Source: Sphingopyxis panaciterrulae (GTDB lineage: Bacteria; Pseudomonadota; Alphaproteobacteria; Sphingomonadales; Sphingomonadaceae). Taken from it: 64,000 nt of DNA. The position numbers and the translations under genes are program-made. This document shows, one piece after another, positions 55,501 through 58,500 of the stretch. Positions within the stretch are counted from its first letter, which is position 1. Every line of letters begins with the position of its first letter. Location of the stretch: assembly GCF_014199295.1 (NCBI RefSeq), contig NZ_JACIJH010000003.1, positions 310,001 to 374,000 of the forward strand. The letters run 5' to 3'. The notes under the pieces were generated by a model, which did no database searches, was not told the DNA's origin, and saw only the letters and a list, made by a program, of their open reading frames with translations.

Positions 55501-58500
55501 AGGTCGAGCAGGCGAAAGGCATAGGGGCCGACCGCCGCGCCGGTGCCGTCGATCAGCAGTTCATAGTCCCCGGCCGCGAGCATCAGCGGCGGGCGCGTGC
55601 CCTGAAAGGCGCCGTCGGCATCGCGCAGCGACGCCGAATAATCGATCCCGGGTCCTTTCAGGCGCCACGTCAGCGTCGTGCTGCCGGTGAAGCTGTCGAG
55701 GGCCAGCAGCCGCTCCGACGAAAGCTGGAAGCGATAGCGCTGGACGTCGCCCGCCGCCGCCAGAACGCCGTCGATCCGCGCGCCGAGCGTCAGGTCGAGC
55801 GGCGCGGGATCGCGCGGGCGGTTGAGGATGAAGGAATAATCGTCGTCGGCGGCGGTGTTCGCCACCCGCCCCTCGATCAACAGGACATAGGTGCCGTCGA
55901 CCGGCAGCACCAGTTCGCGGTCCGCGAAGCCGACGGGCCCGACGACCAACCGGCCGAACGGGTCGATCAGGCGAAAACTGCCGCTGCTGAGCGCCGTCTG
56001 GGTATCGAGATACAGCGTCTCGCCGGCGACGCCGGTGAAGCTGTACATGTCGGTCGCGCGCGAGGGCAGCAGCCGGCTCTCGACCAGCGCGCCGCCGGGC
56101 GTGATCGGCGTCGCCGCCGCCAGGTCGAGCAGCCGCATCGAATAGGCGCCGGCCGTGCCCGACACCCGCAACTGATAGGTTCCGCCCGCGGGAAGGTCGA
56201 TCACCGCGCTGCCGCTGATGCCGGTGCCGTCGCTGGCGCTGAAGCTGCGGCCGGTCACCTCGACGCCGTTCGGCCCCAGCAGCGTCCATGTCTTGCCGCT
56301 GTCGTTGGTCAGCGAATCGAAAGTGAGCCGCGTCGGGCCGGCGACGGTGAAGCGATGGAGTCCCGGCTCGCCGCCGGCGACCAGCGTGTCCGACAGCGTG
56401 TCGCCAAGCTGGAATAGCGCGCCGCCCGATATGTCGGGCAGCGCGACATGCTCGGTCAGGTTGACGCGGAAGCCATAGCCGATCGGCGCGGCTCCGACCC
56501 GCTGCTCGATCGCAAGCGTATAGGTGCCGGTGACGCGCAGATCGACGGTCGAGGTGCCGTAAAGGTAGTTCGCGTTCGTCACCTGCCGCCCGAACGGGTC
56601 GAACAGCCGCCAGCCGATGCTGAAGTCGCTCGATGTCGCATCGATCAGCCGTTCGAGCGTCACCTTGTCGCCCGCCGCGGCGTCGAAGCGATAGACGTTG
56701 CTCGTCCCACCGGTCGCGAAGCTGCCGGTGACGTCGGCGTCGAGCGCGACCGGCTGAGCGTTCGCGGTGTCGATCAGGCGAAAGGCGTAATCGACCGCCT
56801 CGCCGGCGCTGCCGTCGACGATCAGGCTATAGGTGCCGGCGGGCAGGTCGAGCAGCGACGACAGGCCCGACGACAGGTCGATCGAATCCGAATAGGCGAA
56901 GGCGCGCTGGTTCACCTCGGCGCCGCGCGGTCCGGTCAGCGTCCAGTGGAGGTCCCAGCGGCTGCTCAGCGAATCGAACAGCAGCCGCGACGGCTGCGTC
57001 AGGGTGAAGGTCAGAGTGTGCCGCTCGCCGGGCTCGCGCCGCCCGGTGACGAGGGTATCGACGGCGATCGCGCGCGTCGGATCGGCGACCTTGATCATGC
57101 GCGCGGAAAAGGCGGCGGCACCGCCGTTGCCGACAACGCCTTCGACCGCGATCAGATAGGTGCCGTCCATCGGCAGATTGGCGAGGTTGAGGTCGGCCAG
57201 CGCCATCGGCGCGACGAGTTGAGTCCCGTCCGGACGGTAGACGCGCACGGTCAGCGAAGCGCCGCTCTGGCTCGCGACGTCGAAATACCAATGCTCGCCC
57301 TTCGCCGCGGCGAAGCTGTAGAGCCGCGTTTCGGTCGCCGGCGCGCCGCCGGTCGCGGGCGAGCCGGAGGGCGAGGAATCGGCCGCGGTCCATCCGTCGG
57401 CCTCGTCGAACCGCCAATAGCCGACGAGCCCGCCCTCGCCGCCCGACAGCGGCGCCTGCGCCGCGGCGGCGATCTGGGCCGCCGAACGCGCTACGTCCCA
57501 GACGCGCACCTCGTCGATCGCCCCGTTCCACGGATAATAGGCCTGCGGGCCGCCGCCGATCACCAGCGGCGCGCCGCTGTGGCGGATCGCCTCGGCGAAG
57601 TCGCGCTCGGCGACCTGCAGGCCGTCGACGTAAAGCCGCATGACCGCGCCGTCATAGGTGGCGGCGACATGCACCCACCGTTCGCTCTCGATCGGCGCCT
57701 CAATATAGGCGTCGTACCAGTCGTTGAGATAGAAGCGGACGGTGTCGCCGATCCGCAGCAGGCCATAGCCGTCGTCCCACGACGTGCTCGACCCCTTGAA
57801 CAGGATCGCCTGATAGGGGTCGCCGCCGAAGATGATGATGCCGCCGTCGCCGTCGTCGACGGCCTCCGCGCTGCGCACCCACGCCTCCAGCGTCAGCGTC
57901 GCCGGGCGCAACGCGTCCGAATCGGCGACGATCAGGTCCTTCTGCCGATTGACGTCCCAGCCGTGGTTGACGGTCCCGGGCAGCCCCGAATAGTCGAGCG
58001 GGGCGCCGTCGCCGCGCCCGATTGCGTCGCTCACCCCGCCGTCGCCGACCGCGCCCCCGAACCCGGGCAGCGCCGTCACGTCCTGCGCCGCGCCCGCGTC
58101 GAGCAGACGGAAGGCGAAGTCGCCCCGCGCGTCGCTCCCGCCGCCGCCCACCGTCAGCCGGTAGCGCCCCGCGGGCAGCGCCAGCAGGGGCTGGCCCGAA
58201 CTACCTTCCGAATTGGAGAAATAGCGCCCGTCGACCACCGTGCCTCGCGGGCCGGCTAGGCTCCATTGAAAGCCGCGGTCGTCGCGCAGCGCGTCGAACA
58301 GCAGCCGCGTCTCGCCCGCCAGGTCGAAGATATAGGTGATCGTGTCGCCCGCGCCCTCGATCCGCCCGCGCACCAGTTCGCCCGGCGTCAGCGCGGCCTC
58401 GGTCGCGGTCACGCGCGACAGGATGAAGCCATAGTCGAACGCGGCGCTGTTGCTGTCTACCCCCTCGATCGCGAGCGTGTAGGTGCCGGTGCGATCGAGC